Source: Tenacibaculum piscium (lineage in GTDB: Bacteria; Bacteroidota; Bacteroidia; Flavobacteriales; Flavobacteriaceae). Taken from it: a stretch of DNA of 64,000 nucleotides. This document shows positions 19,669 to 28,745 of this stretch, piece by piece. The notes below the pieces were generated by a model. It searched no databases. It saw only the letters and a list, made by a program, of their open reading frames with translations, and had not been told where the DNA came from. The stretch lies in the NCBI RefSeq assembly GCF_021390715.1, contig NZ_JAJGWT010000007.1, positions 296-64,295 of the forward strand, read 5' to 3'. The position numbers were made by a program, and so were the translations under genes. Numbering within the stretch: position 1 is the stretch's first letter; every line of letters starts with the position of its first letter.

Positions 19669-22149
19669 TTAGAATTTAAATTCTAATGTTACATAATAAC
19701 TTCTTGGTGATGATGGCAAAATACCAGGTCCAGGATATCCTGTAGCTCTTCTGGTAAAATAATTTTTGTTTAATAGATTATTAACTCCAGTTTCTAGTTT
19801 CCAATTTTTATGTGCATATGAAAAAGAAGCATCAACAATACTATAACTAGGAATTGGTCCTACTGTTCCTTCTCTTTTACTTCCTTTTTCATCGATATTA
19901 GCATTGGTTGCATCGGTAAATTGTTCTGATAAATGTGTAAATTGCAGGCTTGATAAAAAGTTTTTATATCCAAATTTAGCACCTGCTTTCAGGTTTACAA
20001 AAGGAATAAATTCTACTTCATTTCCTGCTACATTTTTAAAAATAGATTCAATATATTCTGATTTTGTAAACGCCAAATTATTAAAAACACTCAATGAATA
20101 TTCTTTATTAAAGTGTAGCATATTTGCCATATTTAGCTCGACTAAACTCTCGAATCCGTAGATAAAAGCATCTCCAATATTAGTACGTAATCGGTCTCCT
20201 TTATTTTTACCTTTATCGGCAACGACCAATCCTATTCGATTGTTATAATAAAGTCCGTATCCGCTAATATCGTACGATATACTATTATTCCAACGTCCTC
20301 GAATACCGATATCGGTAGTAGCTCCTTTTTCATCGTCAATAAATTCATCAACAACAAAAGAAGGACTTACAGTACGAATATCATTAAATGTTACTGAACG
20401 ATAATTTTGAGAAATATTTCCATACATTTCAAAAGATGTTGAAGGTTTATAACTTGCTCCGATTCCTAATAAAAGAAAATTTCGTTCCTTTATTTTGGCA
20501 TCTATTCCATTTAGCACACCGCCAACAAGTGGATTTCCTGCGCCATCTCTATCAATACTTTTATATGTTCCGTTGCTTTCTGTTTTGATGTATTCAAAAC
20601 GAACTCCAGGAGTAATGGCTATTTTATCTGTAATATTAAAAATATGTTCTCCAAAAACGGCAATATTTTTATTAGGGAATACAAAATCTGAATTATGATA
20701 TCCTTCAGATTTCACTAAATTAAAATCAGCATCGCTTCCTCTTGTTCCTTGTCCTTGTTTTTCTGAATTTCTTGCTTGATAATATTTAATTCCTAAGAGG
20801 TAAATATTTTTTTGATTTCCAAATTTATATTTTGATAAGAATCGCGTTTCAACGCCCCAGTTTTTAAATTCCCCAATCACTAAATCTCGCACATCGTAGT
20901 TATTATCGGCTAATAATTCATCGGAAACGGCTATTGGATTTAAGGTTTGAAATTTATATTGTCCTCTATAACCGACGGCTTTTCGGGAAGCATCTAATCC
21001 AAAAAAGTTGACATTTAACACTGAATTTTCATTAAATTGATGGTCTAATTTCACTGCCCACAAGTTCCAATTTACTCGAAACCAGTTTCTTGTACGATTA
21101 CTTTGTGTTGGATTTTCATCAAACATGGTATCGGTTAATCCTCCTGATTGTTTTGCTAAATAATTCAGATAAGTTGCTTCAACGGTTAGTGTTGTTTTTT
21201 CTGATAATTTATGGTCTATATGCGCATAAATATTGATTGAATTAAATTTTGAATTGGGTCTAAATCCGTCGCCTGTTTTATAGTTTGCGTATGCGTAATA
21301 TCCTGTTTTTCCAACAGTACCGCTTACGCTATTAAACGAATTTATCAATCCGTAAGAACCTGCAGATTGTCGTGTAACGAGTTCAAATTCTTTTGTTTTG
21401 TGGGGTTGTTTGAGTTTAAAGTTTAGCAAACCACCAAATTGAGTTCCGTATTGCAACGAGGCAGCACCTCGAACTACTTGTATTTCTTGCAATGCTTCGG
21501 CAGGAGGCGTGTAATAACTCTCAGGATATCCTAAAACATCGGCACTAATATCATAGCCATTTTGACGGGTATTAAAATTTGAAGTTCTGTTAGGATCTAA
21601 GCCTCTTCCTCCGATATTTAATTGCAAACCAGCATCATCATTTTCATAAATATTTAATCCGACTACTTGGCTATAAATTTGACGTGCATTATTGGCAGCC
21701 TTATTTCCTACGGTTTCATTAAGTAAAACTACTTCGGATTTTTTCCCTGCATAAATTGCCGTTCCTTCTACGGCTTTTAATCTTTTCAAAGCAAAAACCT
21801 TTCTTTTTCGTTGATTTATCACCACTTCGGATAATTCTTCTCCGATATAATCTAGGCTAATATTTAGGGTTTTATTATTGATAAGTTTAATTTCTTTTTC
21901 TACAATTTTATAATTATAGGAAAAGAAAATTAGTTTTAAAGTTCCTTTTGATACATCATTAATTTGATAAATTCCTTGTGTATTTGTTTTGGTTATCACG
22001 CCATTATTTGCGTTATAAACCTCAACATTTTCGACGGGTATTCCTTTATTATTTACTACTTTTCCTGATATTTGATATTGTGCAAACGTAGTTGAAAAAG
22101 CAAATATTGCTATAATAAGAATGCTATAATCCTTTAATTTTAATTTCAT
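19669..22149 (-). CDS. TonB-dependent outer-membrane receptor (FecA-like)
   Basis: This 826-residue receptor has a signal peptide ending FSTTFAQ (residue 24), a CarboxypepD_reg-like domain (about 25-110, QISGKVVNNKGIPVENVEV), a plug with the EIQVVRGAASLQYGTQFGGLLNFKL segment (given as landmark near 225-250, shortened in meaning to the RGAASLQYG motif), and a 22-strand barrel ending in the aromatic strand YYVTLEFKF. Sequence and setting suggest ferric-citrate-like or other iron-chelate uptake, but the ligand is not proven. The gene starts inside the end of the HTTM gene (26-bp overlap), so the two are probably translationally coupled. Confidence 0.9.
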   Translation of the reverse strand: MKLKLKDYSILIIAIFAFSTTFAQYQISGKVVNNKGIPVENVEVYNANNGVITKTNTQGIYQINDVSKGTLKLIFFSYNYKIVEKEIKLINNKTLNISLDYIGEELSEVVINQRKRKVFALKRLKAVEGTAIYAGKKSEVVLLNETVGNKAANNARQIYSQVVGLNIYENDDAGLQLNIGGRGLDPNRTSNFNTRQNGYDISADVLGYPESYYTPPAEALQEIQVVRGAASLQYGTQFGGLLNFKLKQPHKTKEFELVTRQSAGSYGLINSFNSVSGTVGKTGYYAYANYKTGDGFRPNSKFNSINIYAHIDHKLSEKTTLTVEATYLNYLAKQSGGLTDTMFDENPTQSNRTRNWFRVNWNLWAVKLDHQFNENSVLNVNFFGLDASRKAVGYRGQYKFQTLNPIAVSDELLADNNYDVRDLVIGEFKNWGVETRFLSKYKFGNQKNIYLLGIKYYQARNSEKQGQGTRGSDADFNLVKSEGYHNSDFVFPNKNIAVFGEHIFNITDKIAITPGVRFEYIKTESNGTYKSIDRDGAGNPLVGGVLNGIDAKIKERNFLLLGIGASYKPSTSFEMYGNISQNYRSVTFNDIRTVSPSFVVDEFIDDEKGATTDIGIRGRWNNSISYDISGYGLYYNNRIGLVVADKGKNKGDRLRTNIGDAFIYGFESLVELNMANMLHFNKEYSLSVFNNLAFTKSEYIESIFKNVAGNEVEFIPFVNLKAGAKFGYKNFLSSLQFTHLSEQFTDATNANIDEKGSKREGTVGPIPSYSIVDASFSYAHKNWKLETGVNNLLNKNYFTRRATGYPGPGILPSSPRSYYVTLEFKF

Positions 22150-23512
22150 GATTAAATGGTATAATCCAATTTTTGTGCTTAAAACTTTCTTTTTGTTGAT
22201 ATAAATCTACTTTTGAATTGACAAACGGCATGCTTAATCTTCCGTTTAGAGTTACGTAGCTATCAACAAAAACTTGTGGGTTTTTGATGCCCTTTTTTTT
22301 ATAAGTATCTCCTAAAAAATGTGCAAATTCTAATATAAAATCTGGCTGAAAACTCATTTGTTTTTCTTGTGTGGTTGATAAATATTCTTTGTTATCAACA
22401 TAAAAATACTTGTTAGTATCTTTATCGACTATTTTAAATTCTGCATATCCTGCTTTTTCGATAAGCATTACTCGCCACGAAAATCGATAACCTTCTTCTG
22501 TCCAAAATAATTCTCCTGGATATAATAAATATCGAAAAGGAAAGAGCAGTTGAAGGACAAAGAAAACAGTCATTATTTTTAGTATTACTGCTTGCTTTTT
22601 TATCTTGATTAATGTGTTATTTTCATTATTTTGATGATTATTTTCATCAAAAAATGCTTTTGAAATTTTAAATATTCGAGCTATTACAGCCAGTATTTTA
22701 TGATGAACTTTGGCATCAAAAAAGATAATTGTAGCTACAATCATGATAAACGGAAACATGCCAATAGGAAACAATATTCTGGTAAAAACATGAAATATAA
22801 CCACGGCTATAAAGGCGAATATTCGGGTTCTTTTATAGTATAATAAAAATGGAATTGTTAAATCATAAATAGCTCCAGACCAACTCATCGCATAATGAAA
22901 CCATGTTTTAGACATCAAACTTCCTATAATGGGCAAATCATTTTGTATGGGAAGCCAAATATTTAATGGCGATGCTCTAAATAACCAATCAGAATTTAAT
23001 TTTGCCAAACCTGCGTAAAAATAAACGATCGCTAACATAAACTTTAAACAATCAATAGTCCAAAGGGGTATTTTCTGATATGCTAATTTTTTATTCAATC
23101 TTGCATCGACTGAAAAACAGGCATTTGCGGGTAAAAAAAACAGGATAAAAGCCATTAAACTCACAAAATAATAATGATTTAAATAATATGTTTTATCCAT
23201 CAATTCGATGTATGAAAAACTCAAAAAGAAAACAAAAACGGCATATTTATATTTGTAACCAATCGTTATGAAAATTGCGGCAATAGCACAGATTAAAAAT
23301 ATAAAATACGTGTATTCTCCTATGGGTTGCACCCATTGAAATCCGTAAAAAGAAAAGAAATTTTTAGGGTTGATATATAATTGTTCAATCCAACCATTGT
23401 ATGTAAAACGTACCAGACTTGAGAGCATCATAAAACCAAAAAAAATACGGAAAACTGCTAATGGAGCAGCTTCCGTATTTTTTTGTAAATATAGTTTGAT
23501 GTTTTTAATCAT
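22124..23512 (-). CDS. HTTM-domain membrane protein (gamma-carboxylase-like)
   Basis: This 462-residue polytopic protein begins AAPLAVFRIFFGFMML and has repeated helices with NHYYFVSLMAFILFFLPAN and the LDxRL-like SVDARLNKKL, the pattern of HTTM (vitamin K-dependent gamma-carboxylase-related) proteins. The C-terminal third after about residue 330 is soluble, with FPFRYLLYPGELFWTEEGYRFSWR. Bacterial members have no known reaction. Overlaps of 26 bp with the TonB receptor and 8 bp with imelysin 3 place it inside one operon, so a role in iron or chelate handling is inferred. Confidence 0.85.
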   Translation of the reverse strand: MIKNIKLYLQKNTEAAPLAVFRIFFGFMMLSSLVRFTYNGWIEQLYINPKNFFSFYGFQWVQPIGEYTYFIFLICAIAAIFITIGYKYKYAVFVFFLSFSYIELMDKTYYLNHYYFVSLMAFILFFLPANACFSVDARLNKKLAYQKIPLWTIDCLKFMLAIVYFYAGLAKLNSDWLFRASPLNIWLPIQNDLPIIGSLMSKTWFHYAMSWSGAIYDLTIPFLLYYKRTRIFAFIAVVIFHVFTRILFPIGMFPFIMIVATIIFFDAKVHHKILAVIARIFKISKAFFDENNHQNNENNTLIKIKKQAVILKIMTVFFVLQLLFPFRYLLYPGELFWTEEGYRFSWRVMLIEKAGYAEFKIVDKDTNKYFYVDNKEYLSTTQEKQMSFQPDFILEFAHFLGDTYKKKGIKNPQVFVDSYVTLNGRLSMPFVNSKVDLYQQKESFKHKNWIIPFNHEIKIKGL

Positions 23513-24623
23513 TATCGGCGTCTGTAGAGGTATTTTTAATACTTAAAGCACTCATCATATCTGGTTTAAAACTTTTCAATAATGATTGCATTTTGTCATA
23601 TGTATTTAAAAAAGGTGTTTTATCTGTTTTTATTTGACTTGCAAAATCAGTATTTAAAGCCTTTGTGCTATTTTGAATCGCTGTAAATTTAGCATCTATT
23701 AAGGTTGCTAAATCCTTACGATTTAAAAATTCTAAATATTGATGTAAACTTTTCCCACTTGTTTTATCATATCCAATTCCTTTGTAAAAGTTTTTGGTTG
23801 CTGTTAAAGCGGTTGTAAAAAGTTCTTTTGATAATTCTTTTTGATAATAATATGCTTCTACTTTTTCAACGGCGATTGTTCCTGATCTAGCTCCTGAAGG
23901 CGTTGCTATTTTATTATCTCTTAATTCTTTTTCATAAAAAGGGATTACATAAAAATTCACTAATTTATCAACGCTACTAACATCGGTGTATCCATCTTTT
24001 GCGATAAAAAGTTCTTTGTAACCTCCGTTCCAATCGTCGATAACGGTTTTGGTTAAATCGGCAATTTTTTTGGTGATATCATTTAAGTAATTTTTAAAAT
24101 AAACGGCATTTTTAGCGGTTGTATAAAAGGTAATTGTTTCGATATCTGTCCCTTGTCCGTTTAGCAAATAATCTAAGGCAGGAAAACCTTGTACGGCGTA
24201 TAAATTAGGAGATTCTAAATTATATTGCACCTTATTTTCTTTATTGGGAGTTGCATATTTTTTTAGATTCTCAACATTAGTAGGAACGGTATTCATACGA
24301 TTAACCATATTTAATTCCTGTGCTTTTCCTACTTGAAAGATGGCAACTTTTTGCCAAGAAATATAGGCGTTTTTCCAGGCATCTCTAGCGGTATTTAAGG
24401 TTGCTACTGTTGGTTTTTCTGAAAACGCATCAACGGATTCTTTTAAAGTTACTGTTTTGGTATTAAAATCGGAATATGCAGGAACAATGATATGATTTGC
24501 CCAAAAAGTCAGCATTTCTTTTCGTTTAAAATCATCTGGATTTGTTGGATTGTTTCCGCCTCCATTTTCTCCACCACAAGCCGATAAAAGAAAAATAAAA
24601 CTGATGTATATTAATTTTTTCAT
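23505..24623 (-). CDS. Imelysin-family lipoprotein (IrpA-like), third paralogue
   Basis: This 372-residue lipoprotein has its lipobox at LLSAC (Cys16) followed by a flexible Gly/Asn-rich linker. Imelysin landmarks are WANHIIVPAYSDFNTKTVTLKESVDAF at the start of the domain (landmark residues WxNxIIPxY) and WKNAYISWQKVAIFQVG. The signature is altered: GFPALDYLLNGQG replaces GxHxxE, so His is Pro and Glu is Asp. First gene of the imelysin-HTTM-TonB receptor operon. The likely role is iron or haem capture at the outer membrane or periplasm. Confidence 0.88.
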   Translation of the reverse strand: MKKLIYISFIFLLSACGGENGGGNNPTNPDDFKRKEMLTFWANHIIVPAYSDFNTKTVTLKESVDAFSEKPTVATLNTARDAWKNAYISWQKVAIFQVGKAQELNMVNRMNTVPTNVENLKKYATPNKENKVQYNLESPNLYAVQGFPALDYLLNGQGTDIETITFYTTAKNAVYFKNYLNDITKKIADLTKTVIDDWNGGYKELFIAKDGYTDVSSVDKLVNFYVIPFYEKELRDNKIATPSGARSGTIAVEKVEAYYYQKELSKELFTTALTATKNFYKGIGYDKTSGKSLHQYLEFLNRKDLATLIDAKFTAIQNSTKALNTDFASQIKTDKTPFLNTYDKMQSLLKSFKPDMMSALSIKNTSTDADND

Positions 24624-24681
24624 TGTAATTAGTAAATTAAGTATTGATTATTTAATTTTTTATTAGTCTAAATAACAACTG

Positions 24682-24689
24682 CAAAAGTA
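24682..24689 (-). promoter_or_regulatory. Promoter of the imelysin-HTTM-TonB operon
   Basis: The minus strand reads TACTTTTG (TAnnTTTG), 59 bp upstream of the imelysin 3 start. The -33 position would fall in the terminator hairpin just upstream, so the terminator and promoter overlap. Confidence 0.4.
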
Positions 24690-24691
24690 AA

Positions 24692-24722
24692 AAAAAATAG
24701 CTATTTTAAATAGCTATTTTTT
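24692..24722 (-). terminator. Terminator after the DUF4856 gene
   Basis: AAAAAATAGCTATTT and AAATAGCTATTTTTT are a perfect 15-bp inverted repeat around one T. It is AT-rich but followed by T runs on both strands. It separates the DUF4856 gene from the imelysin operon downstream. Confidence 0.65.
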
Positions 24723-24775
24723 ATATAAATTATTTCACTAATTAATTTTTGTTTATTTGCATTTATTTACAAATA

Positions 24776-25945
24776 TTACAATGCTTCTGCTACTGTAAAA
24801 CCGTAATAACTTGCTAATTTTTTTGATAAAACATCTAATGTTTCATCTTTTACAGACCATAAACCATCTTTTTCTAAGGCTTCAATCGTGCTGTTCATCA
24901 TTGTACCGACTTGTTGTATCCCTGTTGGTCCGTTAGCGTGTGCAAACATCATTGCGTGTGCAAAACCATAAGCTTCCGACAATGCGTGTAATGTACTTGC
25001 ATTTTTAGCACCTTTTCCTTTCACTAAATAATGTACCGTTCTAATAGCGATTACTTTAGACAATTCCATTCTTAAAATTGCTGCTTGTTCGTGCATTACC
25101 TCGTAATTTTTAACAACAATTGCTTGTCGTCCTTTTTTAAAGGCATTGTTTACGTTATCGAAAATTCCTTTAAAATCTTCATCAGCTTCTACTGATTTTA
25201 AATATGAATTTAAAAATCCTTTTCTAGCATCGGTACTATTTACAGGTTTTTTATAATCATCTTCTAAACCAAAAACATAACCATATGCTTCATCCCAACC
25301 ATGTTGTAATTTAGTATATTTAGCGCCTTCTTTATATGGTTTATCTGCATCATTATCAGCAGTTGCACCTGCTAAATATTCTTTTGATACATATTTATTT
25401 ACAATTTGGTCTAACATAATAGCACCAATCATTGTTTTAGCAACCGCTTGATTTACCTCAATACCTTTTGCATTTACGTATCTTTTATTCTCTAAATTAC
25501 CCGCAATACCTTTAGATGCATCGTTTGTTTTTGCTGGTACAACATTTTGTGCAAAATCTTTAATCCAGCCGTCTATTTTTGTACGTAATGCATCACTTTG
25601 AACGCTTGTTAAAGTAGAACTACTTCCTGATGCAATCGTTTCTCTTAATATTTTACCTTTTAATGTTGCATCAGCAAAACCAGTTCCCTTAGCAAACATA
25701 TTGGTTAATTTTGTTAAAGCAACTTCAGCAGAAACGTCTTCTTTAATAGCAAAACCATCTTTTCCTAAGGCGTTTTTAAATTCACCTGCCATTTTTAAAC
25801 GAGTAACTTGTCCTGAAAAACTTACGTTTTCAAAATTATACGTTGCTGGAGCTTCAACATTTACAACTGGGTCGGACTTGTCTTCTGAACAAGAAGCAAA
25901 AAGTAACGTTGAAAGCACTAATGTTGATAGAAATATTCTTTTCAT
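24776..25945 (-). CDS. DUF4856 lipoprotein
   Basis: The start chosen is the internal ATG at 25945 because it gives a compact signal peptide MKRIFLSTLVLSTLLFASC with the lipobox Cys19. An upstream ATG at 25984 would add 13 residues. The 389-residue product resembles DUF4856 proteins: NFENVSFSGQVTRLKMAGEF after the lipid anchor, LQHGWDEAYGYVFG around residue 225, and a helical C-terminal half with MMFAHANGPTGIQQVG. Function is unknown. The location next to imelysin, HTTM and TonB receptor genes and the mostly helical pattern suggest an iron-related surface role; this is inference. Confidence 0.78.
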   Translation of the reverse strand: MKRIFLSTLVLSTLLFASCSEDKSDPVVNVEAPATYNFENVSFSGQVTRLKMAGEFKNALGKDGFAIKEDVSAEVALTKLTNMFAKGTGFADATLKGKILRETIASGSSSTLTSVQSDALRTKIDGWIKDFAQNVVPAKTNDASKGIAGNLENKRYVNAKGIEVNQAVAKTMIGAIMLDQIVNKYVSKEYLAGATADNDADKPYKEGAKYTKLQHGWDEAYGYVFGLEDDYKKPVNSTDARKGFLNSYLKSVEADEDFKGIFDNVNNAFKKGRQAIVVKNYEVMHEQAAILRMELSKVIAIRTVHYLVKGKGAKNASTLHALSEAYGFAHAMMFAHANGPTGIQQVGTMMNSTIEALEKDGLWSVKDETLDVLSKKLASYYGFTVAEAL

Positions 25946-26002
25946 TTTTTTATTTTTTAACTTATTAAGATTAAATTTAAACAATTATTTGTTTTACGAG
26001 TG

Positions 26003-26035
26003 CAAATGTAAAATAGATAATCATTTAAACAAAAC
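26003..26035 (-). promoter_or_regulatory. DUF4856 gene promoter
   Basis: The minus strand has TTTTG (26035-26031 region) and TACATTTG (26010-26003) with 19-20 bp between them. This is the best promoter match in the window. It lies 58 bp upstream of the chosen start and resembles the promoter at 11608-11638 of the first imelysin operon. Confidence 0.65.
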
Positions 26036-26099
26036 TTATTAAGACTTATTTTAAATAAAAAAACAAACTTTTAGTTCTAATGATTTTTTTCTTTCAAAA

Positions 26100-26270
26100 A
26101 CCTATTTCAATTTGATCTGAAAAAATATAGTGGCAAAAAATGACGACAAGGGGTTAAAACCCCTTGTTAGAAGGAGCTAAAAATTGTGGCAAATCAGGAT
26201 GAGAAACTAAAATAAATTCCCTTTAACGCATTTTTATTTTTAAAACAAGGGGTTTTAACCCCTTGTCTTG
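26100..26270. repeat. Degenerate GAGCCTG-family element with two palindromes
   Basis: Positions 26104-26210 match the reverse complement of the element at 18397-18522 (shared ATCTGAAAAAATATA, AAAAAATGACG, GGAGCTAAAAA, GGCAAATCAGGATG). The terminal repeats have decayed (CCTATTTCAATTT in place of CCTGTTTAAATTT). It holds one ACAAGGGGTT palindrome (26146-26167); a second lies just beyond at 26245-26266. No gene occurs in 26036-26316. The second palindrome may terminate the 5'-nucleotidase gene. Confidence 0.65.
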
Positions 26271-26316
26271 AGCTTACTCTCTTACCTTCAAATTACCTTC
26301 AAACTCTAGAATGTAG

Positions 26317-27882
26317 TTATTGTTTTTTAAGATATTGAATAACCGCTTTTCTAATATCGTAACTTACTTCTGATGATTTTGGAGTATGTATAGAAAGTAC
26401 GTCTGGATTTTTTTCGGATAACATTGGAATATCATATCCTTTTAATAAATAATCTGAAAAAGCAACCGTATATATTTTATTATTATTTATTTGCTGATTT
26501 TTTATCTTCCAGATATCGCCTATTTTTGTTGCGTTATAACGCTGTAAATAAGCGCCAGTTCCTGCCGAATTTTCGCCAAATTCTAATACTTCTTTTAGTA
26601 ATTTTCCTTTTATTTTCACTTTCAGAATTTGTCCTCCATAAGGCAATACTCTAAAAATATCAATAACGCTTATTTTTCCTACTAAAGCATCATCAATACG
26701 AACAGAACCACCATTTACCAAAGCACAATCAACCGTATTATTGTAGGCAAAACTCATTGATTTTGCGATAATTTCACCCATATTTGTTTGTGTACTTCTA
26801 ATAGGTGTTTCTCTAGCATCTAAAGGAATTTTTGTTTTATAAATCACTTCGTACGGATTCGATACAATATCTTGAATTTTATTTTTTAGAATCGTTTGCC
26901 ATTTATCAACAATAACGCCTATTTTTTGATCGGTAGGAATTTTGTGATTAATTTCTTTTAATTCTGATTTTAGTTTAATTTTTTTAGTGGTTGGATCGTA
27001 TTCAAATCGATGAATATAGACTGTTTTAGCATTGGCATCTGCTTTGGCTATAACAACATTTCCGATTTCATCATAACTATTCGTATGCTCATGTCCGCCC
27101 ATTATTAACGGAAGATTTGGTAATAATTCGGCAACTTTTTTATCTTGTTCTAAGTTCAAATGTGTTAGTCCAATAACGACATCTACCTTGTTTTTTATTT
27201 CATTGTAAGCTCTTTTTATCTCCTGATATACATCGCCATAATACACATAACTTTTTGGGTTTGATGCAATACAAGCACTTATAAAACCAACTTTTAAGGT
27301 CGAACCGTCAGGATTTAAAAATTCTCTGATATATGAATCTTCTAAGCTTTCTTTTTTTCCGTTGATTACTTTATGAAAATAATGATGTTTTCCATTTTTA
27401 TGATGCAATACATTTGATGAAATCCAATCAAAATGACTTTCATTTAATCGTTCTTGTAAGTTGGTGTAACTTAGGTCTAGTTCATGATTACCAAAGGCGA
27501 CCAAATCAAAATTCATCGCATTCATTACCTCCACCATTTGCTGACCTCTCACACGAGCTCCATCAACTTTCATAGCTCCTATTAATGATGGATTTAAGAA
27601 ATCACCTGCCAAAACGAGCATGGTATTTTTATTTTCATTTTTTAAGTTTTGATGCACCGTTTCTACTCTTGCCATTCCGCCAAACTTACCACTTTGAATC
27701 GGAGCGATTTCGTACACATCGTTTAATTGTAGAATATTAAAGTATGTTTTTGTGGAATCTTTTTTAAATTGATAAACAGTTTTCGAATTATTTTTCGAGT
27801 TGTTTTGTGTATTTTTTTGAGAACCACAGCTACTAACAAGGACTGTTAGTAGGACGATTATTAGTAGTTTAAATTGTTTCAT
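26317..27882 (-). CDS. Bifunctional metallophosphatase/5'-nucleotidase lipoprotein
   Basis: This 521-residue lipoprotein has a lipobox VSSC (Cys19). The metallophosphatase domain has LNDVYEIAP (about residue 55), AGDFLNPS, FGNHELD, LTHLNLEQDKK and GGHEHTNSYDE, which are the five metal-binding blocks. The C-terminal 5'-nucleotidase domain (from about 340) has ALVNGGSVRIDD and FRVLPYGGQILK. In the first block the usual D-x-H becomes D-x-Y (NDVYE), an intrinsic feature of some members. It likely removes phosphate from nucleotides outside the cytoplasm to scavenge phosphate and nucleosides. Confidence 0.88.
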   Translation of the reverse strand: MKQFKLLIIVLLTVLVSSCGSQKNTQNNSKNNSKTVYQFKKDSTKTYFNILQLNDVYEIAPIQSGKFGGMARVETVHQNLKNENKNTMLVLAGDFLNPSLIGAMKVDGARVRGQQMVEVMNAMNFDLVAFGNHELDLSYTNLQERLNESHFDWISSNVLHHKNGKHHYFHKVINGKKESLEDSYIREFLNPDGSTLKVGFISACIASNPKSYVYYGDVYQEIKRAYNEIKNKVDVVIGLTHLNLEQDKKVAELLPNLPLIMGGHEHTNSYDEIGNVVIAKADANAKTVYIHRFEYDPTTKKIKLKSELKEINHKIPTDQKIGVIVDKWQTILKNKIQDIVSNPYEVIYKTKIPLDARETPIRSTQTNMGEIIAKSMSFAYNNTVDCALVNGGSVRIDDALVGKISVIDIFRVLPYGGQILKVKIKGKLLKEVLEFGENSAGTGAYLQRYNATKIGDIWKIKNQQINNNKIYTVAFSDYLLKGYDIPMLSEKNPDVLSIHTPKSSEVSYDIRKAVIQYLKKQ

Positions 27883-27921
27883 TTATATTTTTAATCTATT
27901 TTTTTGATAATTTACAAATCT

Positions 27922-28740
27922 TTAATGAAGATATTTACGGGTATTTTGTCTGATTGTTTTACGATATTCTACTAATTCTGGAAATTGGTAAAAAAAATTT
28001 CTTTTTTTATGAGCGATTGTTCTTGGTTTTTTAATTTTTGGTCTTAAAACGAATGCAGTCCAACTCTCTACGATATCTTCTTCAGGACTTTCTGCGGCGT
28101 AATCTGTTAAAAATTCTGTAGAATTATTTTGATATAAATCGTATAATTTTTCCACACAATTTGCTTCAGTATAGCAATAATCTCGTTGAATTTTATCCCA
28201 TCGAGTCAATAGATTTCCTTTCCAGAATAGGTTTACAAATCGGTTGATATAACTTTTTCGATACGCCTCTCCTTCATGTGTTAAATAAAGTTCACCTTCT
28301 CCTTGTTCTATTTTTGTAGTTGGTCTTATTTGTGTTTTATTGAGTGTTAATAAGTGTCCAAATTCATGCACCATCGTATAAATAGATTCGTGTAATCTTT
28401 TTTTATTTCTAGTTTTAAGATTTACATCTTTTACATCTATTTCGAGTTGCCATTTATCATTTCTAGCATTTAAAGACACTAATGCACCGACTTTATTATC
28501 TACGCCATCGGTCATTAAAACGATTCGTTTAACATATTTTGTAGTTAATTCTTTTGGGAAAATACGGTAAAATTCTTTCCAATAATCGTTCGCTAAATCA
28601 TTTTTATTCGAATTATTGATAATTAAAATACCGTCTTTAATTTGCCACACTCCTATTCGCTCATCAGTTATAGATTGGCAAAAAACCGTTTGACAAAAAA
28701 CAATTAGAAAGAAGAAAAGTATGTTAATTTTAAATTTCAT
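27922..28740 (-). CDS. Secreted zinc-metallopeptidase-like protein, family not recognised
   Basis: This 272-residue protein has a signal peptide (MKFKINILFFFLIVFCQTVFC, cut near residue 22). It contains a zincin motif MVHEFGHLLTLN with HEFGH at 125-129. Downstream acidic candidates for the third zinc ligand lie in ESPEEDIVESWTAF (about residue 215). No named family is recognised. Its start lies 5 bp after the stop of the HMG-CoA lyase gene on the same strand, so the two are probably cotranscribed although no functional link is obvious. Confidence 0.75.
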   Translation of the reverse strand: MKFKINILFFFLIVFCQTVFCQSITDERIGVWQIKDGILIINNSNKNDLANDYWKEFYRIFPKELTTKYVKRIVLMTDGVDNKVGALVSLNARNDKWQLEIDVKDVNLKTRNKKRLHESIYTMVHEFGHLLTLNKTQIRPTTKIEQGEGELYLTHEGEAYRKSYINRFVNLFWKGNLLTRWDKIQRDYCYTEANCVEKLYDLYQNNSTEFLTDYAAESPEEDIVESWTAFVLRPKIKKPRTIAHKKRNFFYQFPELVEYRKTIRQNTRKYLH

Positions 28741-28745
28741 AAGCT

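Noticed and set aside
19669..19686. 18-bp perfect palindrome TTAGAATTTAAATTCTAA
   Set aside because: It encodes the last residues of the TonB receptor barrel (LEFKF and stop), and its AT-only composition makes it a weak terminator; probably chance.
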